DNA of 64,000 nt from Apis mellifera (GCF_003254395.2 NC_037653.1:1674001-1738000); one strand, 5' to 3'; positions 12,139 through 25,929 are shown, counted from the first letter of the stretch. The notes: generated from the sequence alone by a model not told the origin. Made by a program: numbers and translations.

Positions 12139-12440
12139 CGAGTTTGTTTACATTTTTTGCTGGACGTAGAAAAGGATAGTGGAATGAAAGAGAAAGAAAA
12201 TCGAAAGTTGAAGTATTGAAAAAAACAGTAGGACAACGTTAATGCAAAGTTAAAATTTTGTTATTTTTGCTTTTTTTTTTTCATTAAATTTTTACGATTT
12301 ATAAGGTTTTTCTGATTAAAATAAAACCAAACATGATATAATTTAAATTGTATTTAATTATTTCTTAGATTATTATCACTTATTAATTAAAAATGCAAAT
12401 ATGATATCATATCGTATTCTTATTTAATCAATAAAACAAA
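12123..12440 (+). repeat. Dispersed repeat family 1, copy 1
   Basis: The segment starting GACCTGAGCTCCGAGTTTG resembles 26974 onward. Shared blocks occur in the same order: GACCTGAGCTCC-AGTTT-TTTAC-TTTTTT, then TGAAAGAGAAAGAA, a T-rich tract, and a tail with AATCAATAAAAC. Divergence is high and indels are frequent, so the copies are old. No coding capacity or terminal repeat was identified, and the ends are approximate. Confidence 0.65.
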
Positions 12441-15400
12441 AATAAAAAATATTTTGATTAAAATTTTTTATTTTGTAATATTGTCATTGCTTATGCACAT
12501 TGATCGTGAAATTCTTATCAATATTGAATCTTTTATCACTTATGACATATGCTGTAATAATTTCGCTTACTTGAACAAATATTTTTATCGAAAAAATTTT
12601 GTAATATTTACAGACATTCTATTAAATTTTTGAATTCTATGAAAAACACAATAATGATTCCAAACATGAACAATATATATAATATTTGATAGAAAGAAAG
12701 AATGATTGAACTTGATATACTTTATGTACTAATATACGAGATGCATTATATATTTGTATAATATGTATTTTATAAAATTTCTTCAATTTCTTTGTTTTTT
12801 TGATTAAAAATATACTAATTAAAAAATGTTCTTGTAGATTTATTTATCTAAATAAGATATCATAAAATTACTATTGTCAAAAAGCAACTAAAAATATTAT
12901 TTTTTCTTTCTTTTTTAATTATATAATGTGTGAATACAGTGAAATCATTTGATTATTCATAGTTAAGAAGATCAATTTTAATATTAAAGTTTAATTTTAA
13001 TTTAAATAATATACTAATTAAATTAAAGTTTTTAAATTTTAATTATTAAACTCTTTATAAATATACAATATTAAAATAATTTCTATGTAATCCTCATTTT
13101 TCCAATTATTATAAATATTTTAGAAACAAAAAAAGGATCACTCTATTAAATTCTTATACCTTGCTACACAAATTTTTGAATTTTGTTTTTACATTTAGAT
13201 TGAGAATCGCTGATCTAAGTCGATTCAGAGCACAATTTGAACACAGATAACACAGATCCTTCTCATCTGAGATGCAAATAAGGATTGCACTCGTCGATGA
13301 TTGATCGCTCGATGACCGGATATCGCGCGGAAAGTCTCTTATCTTCGTCAGGCGATTAACAATCGAACAACATGCGGTTCTTGTGGAACCGGTTGCTGCG
13401 ACGCTTTTAGCGATGATACACAGTCGACGTCCTTGCGCGAGAACCACCGTCGCGTTAATGTTAACCGAGTTTTTGCACGTTTCCTCCTTATACTTTTTAT
13501 CGTCTCGGTCATCTCAAAGGCAGCAAGACCCTTTTCATCCGAGATACATATTTCTACCGGCTTGTATATTTCGTAAACATCGAAACGGAAAGGGAAAGTA
13601 ATGCCGTTAATTTTTCGATGACGTATTTCATAATAATAGGGAACAATGGCAACAATGCGTTAATGTTTCGAGAATATCGATTTCTTTATATCCTTATTTT
13701 CCATCGGTATATCGAAGTTTTCTAATATCGTATATATATTAGGATCGATATATCGAAACTTTTTTTTATAAGTAAATAAATACAATATATTTTAAAAAAT
13801 TAAATAAATAAATAAGTAATATTGGCTGGTAGAACTGAATTATTTTAGAATTAAATATAATGAAATTAAAACCAATTGAATATGTGTTATAATTGAGACA
13901 ATTTCAGATTTATTAAATTTAACCATCTCTTATTTAAAATTTTTATATTTTATTTATAAAATTTAAAAATTTAGAATTTTTATTTAAGATTAATTTATTT
14001 TATTATTTAGAATTTTTATTAATAACAATTTATTTTTTGTTTTAAAATTTTTATATTTTTATTAGAAATTTTATTTATATTTTTAAATTTAAATTTTTAA
14101 TAATTTATTTTTTTGTTAATTTAATCTTTTTTTGTTAATTAATTTTTTAAGTTTTTATTTTTAATTTTTTTTGTTAATAAAATTTTTTAAGTTTTTTGTT
14201 AATTTAATTTTTTTTTGTTAATTTAATTTTTTTTTGTTAATTAAATTTTTTAATTTTTTAATTTTTAAAAATTTTTTAAATTTTATTAAAATTAGTAAAT
14301 TTAAAAAAATAAATTAATAAATAATGGTTTTATAAATATTTATATAACAATTATATAATTATATATATATTTATTAATATAAAATAAATATTTATATATA
14401 TATAAATCTCATGAATTCTCATCTCAATTTTAATATTAAAATTTAATATTTTTAATATCATAAAATATATGTATATAATAATTGTTTATTGGATAAAAAT
14501 AATTGTTAAATTTTAATCGATTGATATTATCGATTTATATTATAAAAGTTTAATTATCGATAATATGGAAATACGCTATTCGAACGTATCACATTATAAC
14601 GTTAAAATGTTCATTTATTCCGAAACGTATCGTCAAGCATCTAAAGTGTTATGCACGAGTGTAGATTGCGTTAAAGTCCATTGCAAAATGCGCGCTCCAT
14701 GCAAGGACGACGAATAAATAACTCATTCTGTGCACTACGCGCATATGTAAACGATAATCGTTTCTCCTTAAGGCGTTTCTTAAGACACTTCGTTTAAGAC
14801 ACAAATGTTTTGTGTATTTCGCTCGGTCGATATGTACGCGTCCCAACTTTATCCTCCTTCCACGAAAACGTGGAATAGCACACATGCTAACCACGTTCGT
14901 CCTTTCCAAGCTTATAAACGCCAGCTCGTTCATCCGAAAATATATATATATATTCGGTTGGCAAGGAAATCAAGTCCAAGTAATCGATAGCCGATCAAAA
15001 ATCGAGAAATTGTCGACAGAGAGAGAAAAAAAGGAGAAGAGAATGATAGAGGCTATTCTTGACAAGGATATACCGTGTGAATTCAACTGAACGAAAAAGA
15101 AGATTTATTTTTATCGCAACTTATCGAAATAGGTAATCTAATCATTTTTGTTCATTAATAATATTTTAATCGATAAATATATTGATATTTTAACTGATAT
15201 CGGTGCAATCAGTGAAATGAATGAAATTGAAAAAGATATCGAATAATTGATTTTAATATTTCTCTAATATTTAAAAATGAAAGAGTTCAAAATTTTTAAT
15301 AATATATATTATTGTTGCTGGTCAGAGATTTTTTTTAGAAATTGATAGCAATGTTATTTTCAAAAATACGTGATCCCATTTCTAACAGGATTTCCAATAA

Positions 15401-17829
15401 GCGGCTGTACGATTTTTTGTAACAAATCGGATTACCACGTGCGATGTAAGATGCTACGAGCTGTGTGTAGTTACGCGCCAAATACGAATTTCTCTTGCTC
15501 TCACTTGTTCGATTTCAAACGTAATTATTTTTTAAATTTTTTTCTCATCTAGCCTCTTTATAATTAGCCTTCGATTTATTCTATCACATATTTTTCTATT
15601 TTTTTTTAAAACGATTATCTAAAGTTTCATAGGCTAATAAAAGATTTAATAAAAAAATAATTAATTAATTTTATCACATAATATTAATCAATTTACGAAT
15701 TATCATGGAAATTTCCTGTCCTCACGTTGTCAACACAAACGTAAATATTATAATACAAATTTATTATACGTGGTCAAATTATTGTTGCGGATACAATAAT
15801 GGCAATACGATAATAAACACACCGCATCAGGAAACAATCGAACGTCATTTTTATTTCACTCCGGACCGATTGTTTCGTTTTCTCGTTAAGAAGCGAACGG
15901 AGTAAAAATGCGATAACGTCTACCATTCTCAGAATTTCTACTTCCCTCGTTAGTAAACGTGACGTGCTCCCAATACGAAGTCTGCTGTTATTGAAGTACT
16001 ATTGTAGTTTAAATTTTATGATCATACATCATTTATTGTTCGCGTGCAGCGATAATTTAGTCGTTTCGAACGAAACAATATGTCTCGCGATGTTTTGAAA
16101 GGGCAATAAATTAATGTCAAATTAAAAAAGCGTTTCAGAAATTATTATAAATAATAAGAATATTCGTTTAGCGTTTCAATTATCCTCGAAATATATTTTT
16201 TTTAATTTGGCATATCGATTCGTTCCTTTTTTAAAACATCGTAAAATATTCTATTTCATTATATATATATAGAGGCACTGTTATATATTGCTTGTGGTTA
16301 GTCTTTATCGAGAGCACATATAAACATTATAACTAAACTAACCGCGAAAATAAAAAAATAATTCTTACGCGATCCAGCATTCTTTGCGTTTCCACAGAAT
16401 TCCCTCGAAACAAACGAGACGCTTAATCTAGAAGGGACTCCTCCATCGCAAGACGCGGCAACGGTGGCGGGAGACGAACTGACTGAGAAAAGAAAAAGAC
16501 AAACACGTGCGTACGAGACGTAATTTGCGAGACTAACAGCGAGCGTCACCCTGAAGACGGCAATAGTTGCTGCATCGCGATACAGTGGTGACGTAATCTA
16601 CGACCAAGGTCTCTTTCATATAATACGAAGCCTTACGTAAGATCAACAGGGTTCGTCGCGACTGACTGAATGAAAAGAGTCGACATACTCTCGCGATCTC
16701 GATCTTATATACGTATACGATTCGTCCACGCGCCACGCGTGCTTCTTCGGAACCGATCCTTATCGGCGATGAAACGATGATCTCCGAAAACGAACGAAAA
16801 CGTCCGAAGTCGAAAGACGGGGAATATTCGAAACGGATAAAAACAAGAAGTATAAAAAGCTGAAATATTTTATTTAAATAAATGAACGCTATTTATTATT
16901 TATATTCGAATTCGATATAAAATATTAGTATAAGCATAGAACATGATTGTATTTCATTTTTCACTTCTTGTTCATTTATTTCGTAGACGTTGAAGATAAA
17001 TCGAGTTTTTTATATATTAAATATTATTTACTCGAAATTAATTGTGTTATTACTATTATTTGAAATATTATTTTTCATGGAAAACAAATTATTTCAAGAA
17101 AAAGATTATTCGCAAACTACTATATATTATGAAACTGAAAATTAAAAATTTTAAAAATTTATTTTCTTCAATTCTGCTTAAAAGTTAGCTTAGATTTGTA
17201 CAAAGTTCGTTAATCCTATATTTTACATTGTAAATTGTTTTTTATTTTCGATATTTTTGTTGTGAAAAAATGCAAATTTTAGTTTCAACGATTCGCTCTC
17301 AAGTATTTAATCGTAAAAATGCAAATCATTGTTCTGTCAAACTTCTTGGAGATTATACTTTTTTAGAAAAAGAAAAAAAATATATGAAAATATACATAAG
17401 ATGTAGTCACGTTTAAATTCTTCTTTTTTTTTTTTTTAACGAATGGAAAACTTTTAAAGAATGGAAAACTCAAGTCGAATAAATAAGAAATTTTCTACGA
17501 TGACGTATGATTATACGTCGAATACAAGTCGTGGCAGGGATAATGCTTGTACATACGCAAAATATTTTTCGAAGGACGCAACTAATCTCTTAACGATAAA
17601 TACTTAGTTTTAAAGGAAAACCAATTATTTTGATAATTTATTGCTTATTTATTCGTTTCGCGCTTATTTCGTGTCACGAATATAAACTTGTTTTAATTAG
17701 TTTTATTAATATAATAAATAATTAAAAATTAAAAATTATCGAAAGAGACTAATATATAAATATTAATCTTATAACATAAACAATCTAAAATCTTCGAAGA
17801 GGTAAATGATTTTTCTTTTACTTTTTAAA
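12441..17829. other. AT-rich intronic DNA with CpG-richer islands, no gene recognised
   Basis: Includes the low-complexity array at 14030-14290. GC-richer islands lie at about 13190-13600, 14640-14930, 15360-15500 and 16290-16830. The last has a possible splice acceptor at 16397 followed by a 41-codon frame (see findings). No island matches a known family. Confidence 0.45.
14030..14290. repeat. Degenerate TTTTTTTGTTAATTTAA tandem repeat
   Basis: Extremely A/T-rich array with a recurrent TTTTTGTTAATTTAATT-like motif and irregular spacing. It looks like slippage-grown low-complexity DNA. Confidence 0.7.
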
Positions 17830-18025
17830 TTAATTTTATATTAATTTTAATTATTGCAATACTGTTTACAATATTATGAAAATATTGTTTCTTAGAATTA
17901 ACAAATATTTATATCTCTTTAAGATTGTTTAAATTTGTACTATAATTAATTTTAATATTGCAATACTGTTTGCAGAAAATACTGTTTCTTAGAATTAACA
18001 AATATTTATATCTTTTTAAGAAAGA
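17830..18025 (+). repeat. Tandem duplication, period about 104 bp
   Basis: ATTGCAATACTGTTT occurs at 17853 and 17957. In both copies it is followed by TACTGTTTC- or TATTGTTTC-type sequence and then TTAGAATTAACAAATATTTA. The second copy has a small internal deletion. Confidence 0.85.
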
Positions 18026-21000
18026 TTTTAAAGATTGGTAGAAGACTAAGATTTTCTTTTAATTATTAATCTTTCAAAGAAAATAAAAATATAGGATGAT
18101 TTCAATGATAATTTTTAAACAACATGAAAAATAGAAATAATAATTTGTTACACAATCCATGAAAAATTATTCACTCTCTGAATCTTAATCTTAATCTTAA
18201 CATATAAATAATATAATAAAAGTATTATAATTTGATTTATTTTGTATACAAATTATATTTATAAATATGTTATTGCTTATTTTGATAATAAAACAAGTTT
18301 TAAAAAATTAGTAAATTGAAATGATGAATAAAAAAAGATATATAATGATGTATATGATTTTAAAATTTACTTCTTAAAAAGAAATCTGACTATAATCGAA
18401 TCCCATATTGTTAACTATATATAATAAAAGTTCATAACTATAGCAAAATAGGAAATCGAATCACTTATAAAATAATGTAATCAAAATTCAATCTCGATAT
18501 GGCTCGATCAAAGCTCGGTGTGTTCTCTGGAAAAGAGAAAGAAAGAGAATCGAGAGATAAAATAAATATCATACGTTTCGTGTCAAGGGGAGTTTCCCTA
18601 GTAGAGATAGAGATGAATATGACTTGCTATGAAATAGATCAGACATTCAATTTTTATTATACGTTGATTCCTGAAACATCTTTTTTAATTATACAACTGA
18701 TTATATAATTGATAGATGAAAATTTTCAAGTCAAAAGTAATTGAAATTTGCTTTCAATGAAATAATAGAAATGAAACAGTAGAACAAGGTATCTGATTTT
18801 ATCATAATACAAATTTCAATTAATTTAATGAATAAATCTCTTTCTTAATAAACCCAAAAATATATCAATGCTTTTTAGATATTATTCTTAAACATTCTCT
18901 CATTCTTAGCATCTAATTATATTTATTGTATTATTGTAATTAAATTTTTTTGATATTTAATATTTCTAGAAATTTTTAAGCTATTGCAATTTTTTCCCTA
19001 TTTTTTTAAATTATACACTAAAAATATATTAACATTTAAATTGTTCAATAAACTTGTTCAAAATAAATGAAAAATTATCAATAAAAATTCTCAATACTAG
19101 AACCAGGATTGTGTTAAATTTTCAAAAATATCTGGTATTTAGCATATTCATATGGAGAGATAGACGGTGAAGGATGATTTCAAGAATAAGGTTATTCGCG
19201 ATAAATATTTATCGCTAAACTTGTTTTAAATAATGAATTTAATTAATTTAGCTACGCGCGTAAACTTCCAATAAGATTGCTTCCATTCGAATAATTTTCA
19301 AGCCGGATAAAAATGTATTTCAAGAGATCAACACAATCTTTTTTTTTTTTTAAGTAAATATATATAGAATTAAATATTTTTAAAATTATATTTTAAAAGA
19401 GATTTAGATGAAGATATATATATTTTAAGAGTTTGTTTTTTTTGATATATTAAATTAAGATTAAATTGAGTTTATAATCTTAAAGGATACAGTTCTATTT
19501 ATTCAAATTCTTGGATTTGCAAAGTATATTCAAAAGTGAAAAACGTTCAAACAAAATATGTAAAATACCGCTATACCGACCGAAACTATGCTCGATCGGT
19601 ATCGATCGATATTTTCCGAGCCAACAATAATATTCTAACCTATAAATCTGCCGAATGAGCGCGATGAACGCGATATCCTTTCGGTGGAGAAGATGTTTTC
19701 AAAGAGAGAATCGGAAAAAGGAATAATCCGCGAGAAAAGATCTGAGAGCAGATAATGCCAGATCTTCACACCACAACACGCTCGTGTGTTGCGAACGAGG
19801 AACTGCCGTCGGATATTCCACTCCCGCGGCGGAACCTATCATCGAGTTATTTCACCAAAGGTGGCGCGCTTGTTAATGACCTTCTTTCCGCAGCTCGATC
19901 GAGCACAGCTCGTTCGTTCGAGAGAGGAAACGAGATATTGACGGTACACGCGATGCTCGCCACTGCTAATAAGAGAATATAAATTTCGCAATGGATAGAA
20001 CAGATATCTAGGCCTATTTTTATCCTGTCATCGAATGGAAAGTTGTACTCTCTGATGTAACAATGCTGAATCGAAAGGTGATAATGACCGTTTCGAATCG
20101 GAAGAATTTAGATGGATGTGTGGAAGAGAATAGGCTTCCGGGATTGTTATTACGTAGCGGGAACTAACAATTGTTTGCCTGTTAATGACACGCAGAGAAG
20201 AGGGGTAGATATATTTTTTTATTCCTTTATTTACGGAATAGTTATAAACTAAGATTAAACAACGAGTTATATTACGTTACGTTGTTTTATTAGACAGATT
20301 GACTTGTATAATGAATAATATTATTCAATCACATATATTTGTTTAAATTTGATTAGCTCGATGATCCAAATTAATTTTAAAGTTACAATATATTTTGATA
20401 TATATTATACACGTATTATTAAGAATATAATTTATTTCGTTTACGTAAATTTTATTTTTACGCATAAAAATTATAGTGTCTTATATTTCCTGTCATATAA
20501 CATCATATTCTTACCATCTTCTTTATTAATAACAAACGGAATTAAAATCAAAATTCTCGGTTAAATAAGATAAATTTTCTTTTAAATTTTAATATTTTTG
20601 TAATTATATACATTACTTTACTGTTATGTAAATTGAAAAAATTATTTTATGTGTCAAAACAATCTGTCGCCAATTCGGAAGCCAACACGGAAAAGGTCGC
20701 GAGTCACAGAGGGGTTCTACGTGCATGCACACACGCGTTGCCATAGCAGTTCGATCTAACGGGCTATTACGAGTTTCGTGCAAGACCGTTTTTCCCCCTC
20801 GTCTGTCTCGTTCTCGTCGCGTCGCGGCGTGTAAGCCACACCCTGGTACAGTTATACCACATCGGCGAAGAATAAGAATAAGCTTGCAAGCGAGTAAGAA
20901 CGCATGTCCAAGACGGATACGGCCCGCAAAGGTGCACCAAGGTGCGCAACGGTTGGTTAAACGAACACCAGACGCGGAAATTTACGCATGCTTCGAAGAT

Positions 21001-21445
21001 AACCAGTTCGGTTAGTTATCTCGATGTACCGATCAATTCATTTCTAACTACTAATCAGAACAAGACAGATTGCGTTACAGCTTAACACGATCTATGTAGC
21101 ATTGGCTTTTTTTCTCTAATCGTTCCAAAGTTTCCAATACCACAAGTAATTACTATGTTAATGTTTGAGATATTATCTAATAGAAATGATTGATTGAATA
21201 ATATAGCTTGCATCTTCATCGAAACGATTCTTGTTCTATGGTAAAAGTAGAGGATCACTGAGAGCTAATTATAATTATTTAATTATTAAATGCTAAGAAA
21301 AGAATATAGAATTGGACATTTTACTCGTATACGGTCGTTTCTCTGTTGAACAAGGATAAAAAATTGTTAGTTATAATTCCAACTTATGAGGGTATAACTG
21401 TATTCGAGAAGAGCTCGAATATATAACGAATACATATCGTAATTC
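18026..21445. other. AT-rich intronic DNA, no gene recognised
   Basis: GC-richer islands lie at about 19600-19980 and 20660-21010. Each holds an ATG-started frame (75 and 96 codons) of unknown nature. The rest is low-complexity A/T. Confidence 0.45.
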
Positions 21446-21575
21446 CGAAAGTTTCCGAAAGTTTCCGAACGATGCAAGCGCTTCACGATCTTACCCGATC
21501 TCGCCCGAATCTTTCCGACAAATCCCGAAGTTCAAATTCCCAAACCTGTATAGCATTGTACATTATTACTGAATG
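21446..21575 (-). repeat. Dispersed repeat family 2, copy 1
   Basis: Read on the minus strand, this contains TTTGAACTTCGGGA, then GTCGGAAA-ATTCGG-CG-GATCGG. The same blocks in the same order occur on the plus strand at 49545-49655. Weaker similarity extends about 40 bases beyond the core on the 5' side. The function is unknown and the ends are approximate. Confidence 0.7.
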
Positions 21576-23284
21576 TATGATGAATAAAAGATATTTGAAA
21601 AACAAAATTCTTTCAACTTTGTACTTTGAACTTTTTCGTAACTCGACAAGTTCACGAAAGTATACGTAAATATAAAATGTTTAAAGAATCATTTCCACGA
21701 AACTAATCGAGCAATGTGAAAAAGGTTGCGACTATAGTGCTAAAAGAATAGAAATGGAATCAGTAGTTATGAAAATGTGTGCTACGACCGATAATGCCAG
21801 CATTGTGGGACGGTGCCGTAATGGTTTTAATTTACTTTATAGAGTCCTATATGGTGTGTGCGATAATCTTGACGACTGAATGTAAACTATATAAGTGAGT
21901 TATACGTTTTTCAACCCGCATTTCGTATTAAATATATTGCGAATTCGTCTATTTTAGTCCCGCTTTTTATTCGCTAAATAATCAAAGTTCATACAATGAT
22001 TTTTGTAATTATAATTTACAATCGTCCATTGTTTACAGCGAGGTCAAGTTATTATAAGAATTTCACGTGGAAAATGTGTACGTAAATTAGATTAGAAGAT
22101 TAATGTTATTAGCTCGTTGCAATTCAAATGTTGCAAATCATAATAATAAATCGAACAACGATAATCCTTCATTTGAACTTAGATCTTACTCCACTATCCG
22201 TTATTCAACCAAGTTCGAATTTTTCAATAATTTTTAAAATTATTGCAATTTATAATACTTTATCTGGATATCTTAGTTTTTAGATCAGAAAGTTAACATT
22301 ATAATAATATTTCGATTTCACCATACCAATTTTAGCAGTTAGAAAGGTTAAAATAGGAAAGAGTTTGAAACTTCGAATTGCGTGTGCGTTCGATAAATGG
22401 ATGTGTTGCACGACATCGGAGATAAAAAGACAAGAAAAAAAGGCAAGTGATCGTAACCAGGACAGGCATACCAACATTACTGGTGAAAAAGAACTATCCT
22501 ATCTAACTATACTACATTACTTTTTTAACCACTAATTTGATAAAAATCTTTTTTATCGAGGATAAAACACAACTCGTTTCTCGAGCATTTATAAACTTTT
22601 TCTTGAATTTTTTAATTTCATTTCGCTCGTAGAAACGAATAAATCTAAGATACATTGTACACGTATATTTAGATATAAATTTTGATTTTGAATCGAAGCC
22701 AAAGGAAAGATTCAACGTCAATGCTACACTTTATCGTTATCAAGCGCCGATTCGAGTACAGTTTCGGTAGAATCGTACAGGCAATTGAATAGTTCTTTTT
22801 CGAAATGGAGATAGCGATTAAACGCGTGAATCGGTGGAACGGCGCGGAATAGAAATTTTTTTCCACGCGTATGAATAGAACGCGGAACTGCGAGATGGAT
22901 GCAAATCGTTGGCTGCTTTAAGCTGATATTAATGCGCTATCACGCCGCTTTTCAATGGAACGTGCTTTTTAACCTTTAGCGTGCCAAGGTGAGGCGATTG
23001 GCGTTCTTTATCAAACGAAATCTCTAAATCTTTTTTCAATCGCGCTTTCTTTTAGAAATTAAAAAATTGCCTCTTTCGCTAATTTTAAAATATATTGTAC
23101 AGTTGTTAATAAATAATAATAATAAAAAAATTATTAAAAATATATTTGTTACAATTTTTGAACTTCACTTCGATAAAAATTAAATATCAAATAATTATGA
23201 ATCTGAATCCAAAAAAAATAGAAATATTCAATTATAAAATTAAAATTTAAATTTAATTAAAAAAATTAATTAAATTTAATATAT
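21576..23284. other. Intronic DNA upstream of NUMT B, no gene seen
   Basis: 22560-23000 is moderately GC-rich without a convincing frame. From 23100 the sequence is extremely A/T-rich. The position of mitochondrial trnG would be about 23215-23284, but no acceptable fold was found there. Confidence 0.4.
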
Positions 23285-23596
23285 ATAATAAGATTTATCT
23301 TTATATATTTTATTTTAATTATTTTAATTTCATTTATTCTATTAATATTAAATAAATTTATCGCAATTTATAAAAAAAAAGATTATGAAAAAAGTTCACC
23401 ATTCGAACGTGGATTTAATCCAATTACAAAAGCAAGTTTACCATTCTCTTTACCTTTTTTTTTAATAACAATAATATTTTTAAAATCATCAAGAACAATA
23501 ACATCATCATATTGAATAATTTCAATTTTTCTTATTTTATTAATTGTTACACTAATTTTAGAATGAATAAATAATTATTTAAATTGATTATTTTAA
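23285..23596 (+). pseudogene. nad3: NUMT copy of nad3 (NADH dehydrogenase subunit 3), internally deleted but in frame
   Basis: With the invertebrate mitochondrial code the whole stretch is one open frame of 103 codons ending at TAA (23594-23596). It contains three TGA codons and one AGA codon that would be stop or Arg in nuclear code. It reads as ND3: an N-terminal membrane helix, YKKKDYEKSSPFE, then SLPFSLPFFL, a second helix, and the ending ILEWMNNYLNWLF. Compared with usual ND3 (about 117 residues) it lacks the acidic FDVE-containing block between the second helix start and the KSS region. The Cys of the SPFECGF motif is Arg. Frame retention with loss of essential residues indicates a fairly young pseudogene or an in-frame deletion during insertion. 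Confidence 0.93.
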
Positions 23597-23620
23597 TTAA
23601 ATAATTACAATTACTAAAAT

Positions 23621-23688
23621 AATATAAGGATTTAAATAAAATCAATATTTAAGTCAAAATTAAATGTAAATAATTACTTCTTATATTT
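23621..23688 (+). pseudogene. tRNA-sized cloverleaf remnant after nad3 (trnR position)
   Basis: The ends pair extensively (AATATAAGGA with TTCTTATATT), and GTAA-ATAA-TTAC forms a T-like arm. The 68-base length fits a mitochondrial tRNA. In honey bee mitochondria trnR follows nad3. The anticodon loop does not show an Arg triplet, so identity rests on position. Confidence 0.6.
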
Positions 23689-23708
23689 AAATTACTATAA
23701 ATAAAAAA

Positions 23709-23774
23709 TTAAATTTAATGAAACTAAATTATTACAAAATATCAATATTACATCATTGAAAGAAATGATTTAAT
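23709..23774 (+). pseudogene. Second tRNA-sized remnant (trnN position)
   Basis: TTAAATT (23709-23715) pairs with GATTTAA (23767-23773) with one wobble, and TCATT/AATGA forms a perfect T-stem. The anticodon arm is degraded. trnN is the expected next gene in the Apis order as I recall it. Confidence 0.45.
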
Positions 23775-23792
23775 TCGTTTGTAATAAAACAT

Positions 23793-23824
23793 TAACCTAA
23801 CCTAACTTAACCTAACCTAACCTA
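23793..23824 (+). repeat. Interstitial telomere-like (CCTAA)n tract
   Basis: Six CCTAA/CTTAA units in tandem with one C-to-T variant. This is the complement of the insect telomere repeat TTAGG. It lies only 18 bases after the last tRNA remnant of NUMT B. Confidence 0.85.
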
Positions 23825-25929
23825 TGTAGTTTAGTTATGTAATTATTAAGAACATTAATATTCAAATTTAAATTTCAATCCAACGAGGGAATGCAATTAG
23901 CACACACGATTGATAAGAAAATACGAGTAGAAGAGACCGTATGCAAAACATCCAATGCGCGTCTAATATAGGTTAGGTCTTTCGTTATCAACATCACACG
24001 GAATAATTAGACACGTGGCATATTGTGCCGCGGTTAATTGGATCGCCATTAAACGAGCCCATCCTTTCGCAACGTGTGTCTTCTTTTTTTTTTATATACT
24101 TTGATATTTCGAGCGAAATACACGTAAAATGTCACGAGTTAATTGTGTTAAATAACTCGTTGGTATTTAAAAATTTATTATTTATTATGTGATTTTGTAT
24201 GTCAATTTACAAAAAAAATTAACATTGATAAAGTTTGAAAAGAAAGTGGAGAAATCGTGTCAAAAAATATAAGAATATCCTATAAATTAAATTTATTTGC
24301 AAAATTTGTAATATAAAAAATTGCTTATTATCAGTATGATAATTGACATCGATTACAAATTAAATTACGAATTTAAAAGATTAAAACGATGAGAGAAATT
24401 TGAACGAGGAAATCGATGATAAAAATTACTTAGATTAGGAAAGAAAAAAAGCACGTACAACATCGATAATTTATCAGCGTACGTAATATGTTAATTTACA
24501 TGTACAACGGCTGCGTAACAATTCCATTCACATCTATTGAAATATACACTGCGGTTAGTGTTGAAATGTAATTTGTGAAGGATATAAACGTTATTAAATC
24601 GCGGACAATAATTAAAATTTTCTTTTAACGGCATATCGTATCGAAGCGTCTTATTAAAATTATACAGTCAGTTTTCGCATCAACCAAGTGTTCTTTTGTA
24701 TCATTTTCGACTCGCGTATTACGTCCGTTTTGCAATTTTTGTTCACCGAATGCGGATAAATTGCCAAGAGGAATAGTTTTCACACTTTAATACGTTGGCA
24801 ACCATGTATTGCGCACGATAAAGGCAACAGCGCTTCGTTTAATTGTCGCAGTTTTTCTGAAAAATATAATATAATACTTTTGAATACTTTTCCAATGTAA
24901 TTAATAAAATCGATTCTTAAATAGTTCGAATAACACAACGTAATAACACGAGATATCAAACTATGCAAAACACGATTAATTAATTAATTTGCTACGCGAG
25001 CATTAACCGCGAATGAATTCCGATAATCGAGCAATAAGCATCACTTTACGCCCGATTGTTGCGCAATCGCGATCTGGTGGGCTTACTTGTTAACTCCGAG
25101 AGCATGAATGGACGCCAGAAAACGATATTATCGGTGGACCACGATCAGGAAAGTACACGCGTTTACGTAATCCCGCGATGTTTCGATTAAAATGCGGCTA
25201 TCTCGTTACACAGCCCCTGACGTAACAAGATCGCAGTACTATTTTGTACCTTGCAATATTTTTCGATGTTAATATTTCAATAAATCAATAATAAATCAAT
25301 TTGTATGTTGGTGGGTCACATAAGGAAGAAGAAAAAAAAGTATCGTAACGGGATTAACTTTTTTGATACAGATTTCTCTTACGATTATGAATCTGTTAAT
25401 TGTTAATTTTATTTAAAAAAAAAAAAACGTGTTTCTACGCGAGTAATTAAAGTTAAAAGTATAATCGTCAAATATAGTTAATAGGTAATTTCAATTTTAT
25501 AATTTACGATAGTAGTGATAGATACATGCACGTGTAAAAAGTAATGATAGAATAGATTAGATTTTTTTATAAAAGAAAGAAAGAAAAAATGCAAATGCAT
25601 AAAGGAATGTGGGTTATAACTGGATTTCTCCGAGATAAGAGTTATCGTATGCAGCCAACGCATAGTGTTGCATTCGAGTTAACCTCAAAAAATTAAAAAG
25701 AATAATTTCATTATTACATTAATAGAAATTGATATTCAATTAGATATTAAACTATATTTAGAATCTTCGCATTATCAGATTTTTTATCGTATAAAATGTA
25801 AATATTTGATATATTTAATAAATTACTTTATATAGGTCAAAACCGAGTACTTAACTAAAGCAAAACTGAATAAAGTCGATTTACATTATATATTTATATA
25901 CTTGATTTTGCTTTATATTCTCATAAAAG

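Noticed and set aside
23200..23284. trnG remnant before nad3
   Set aside because: The sequence is A/T-rich with no acceptor pairing or Gly anticodon in a plausible loop.
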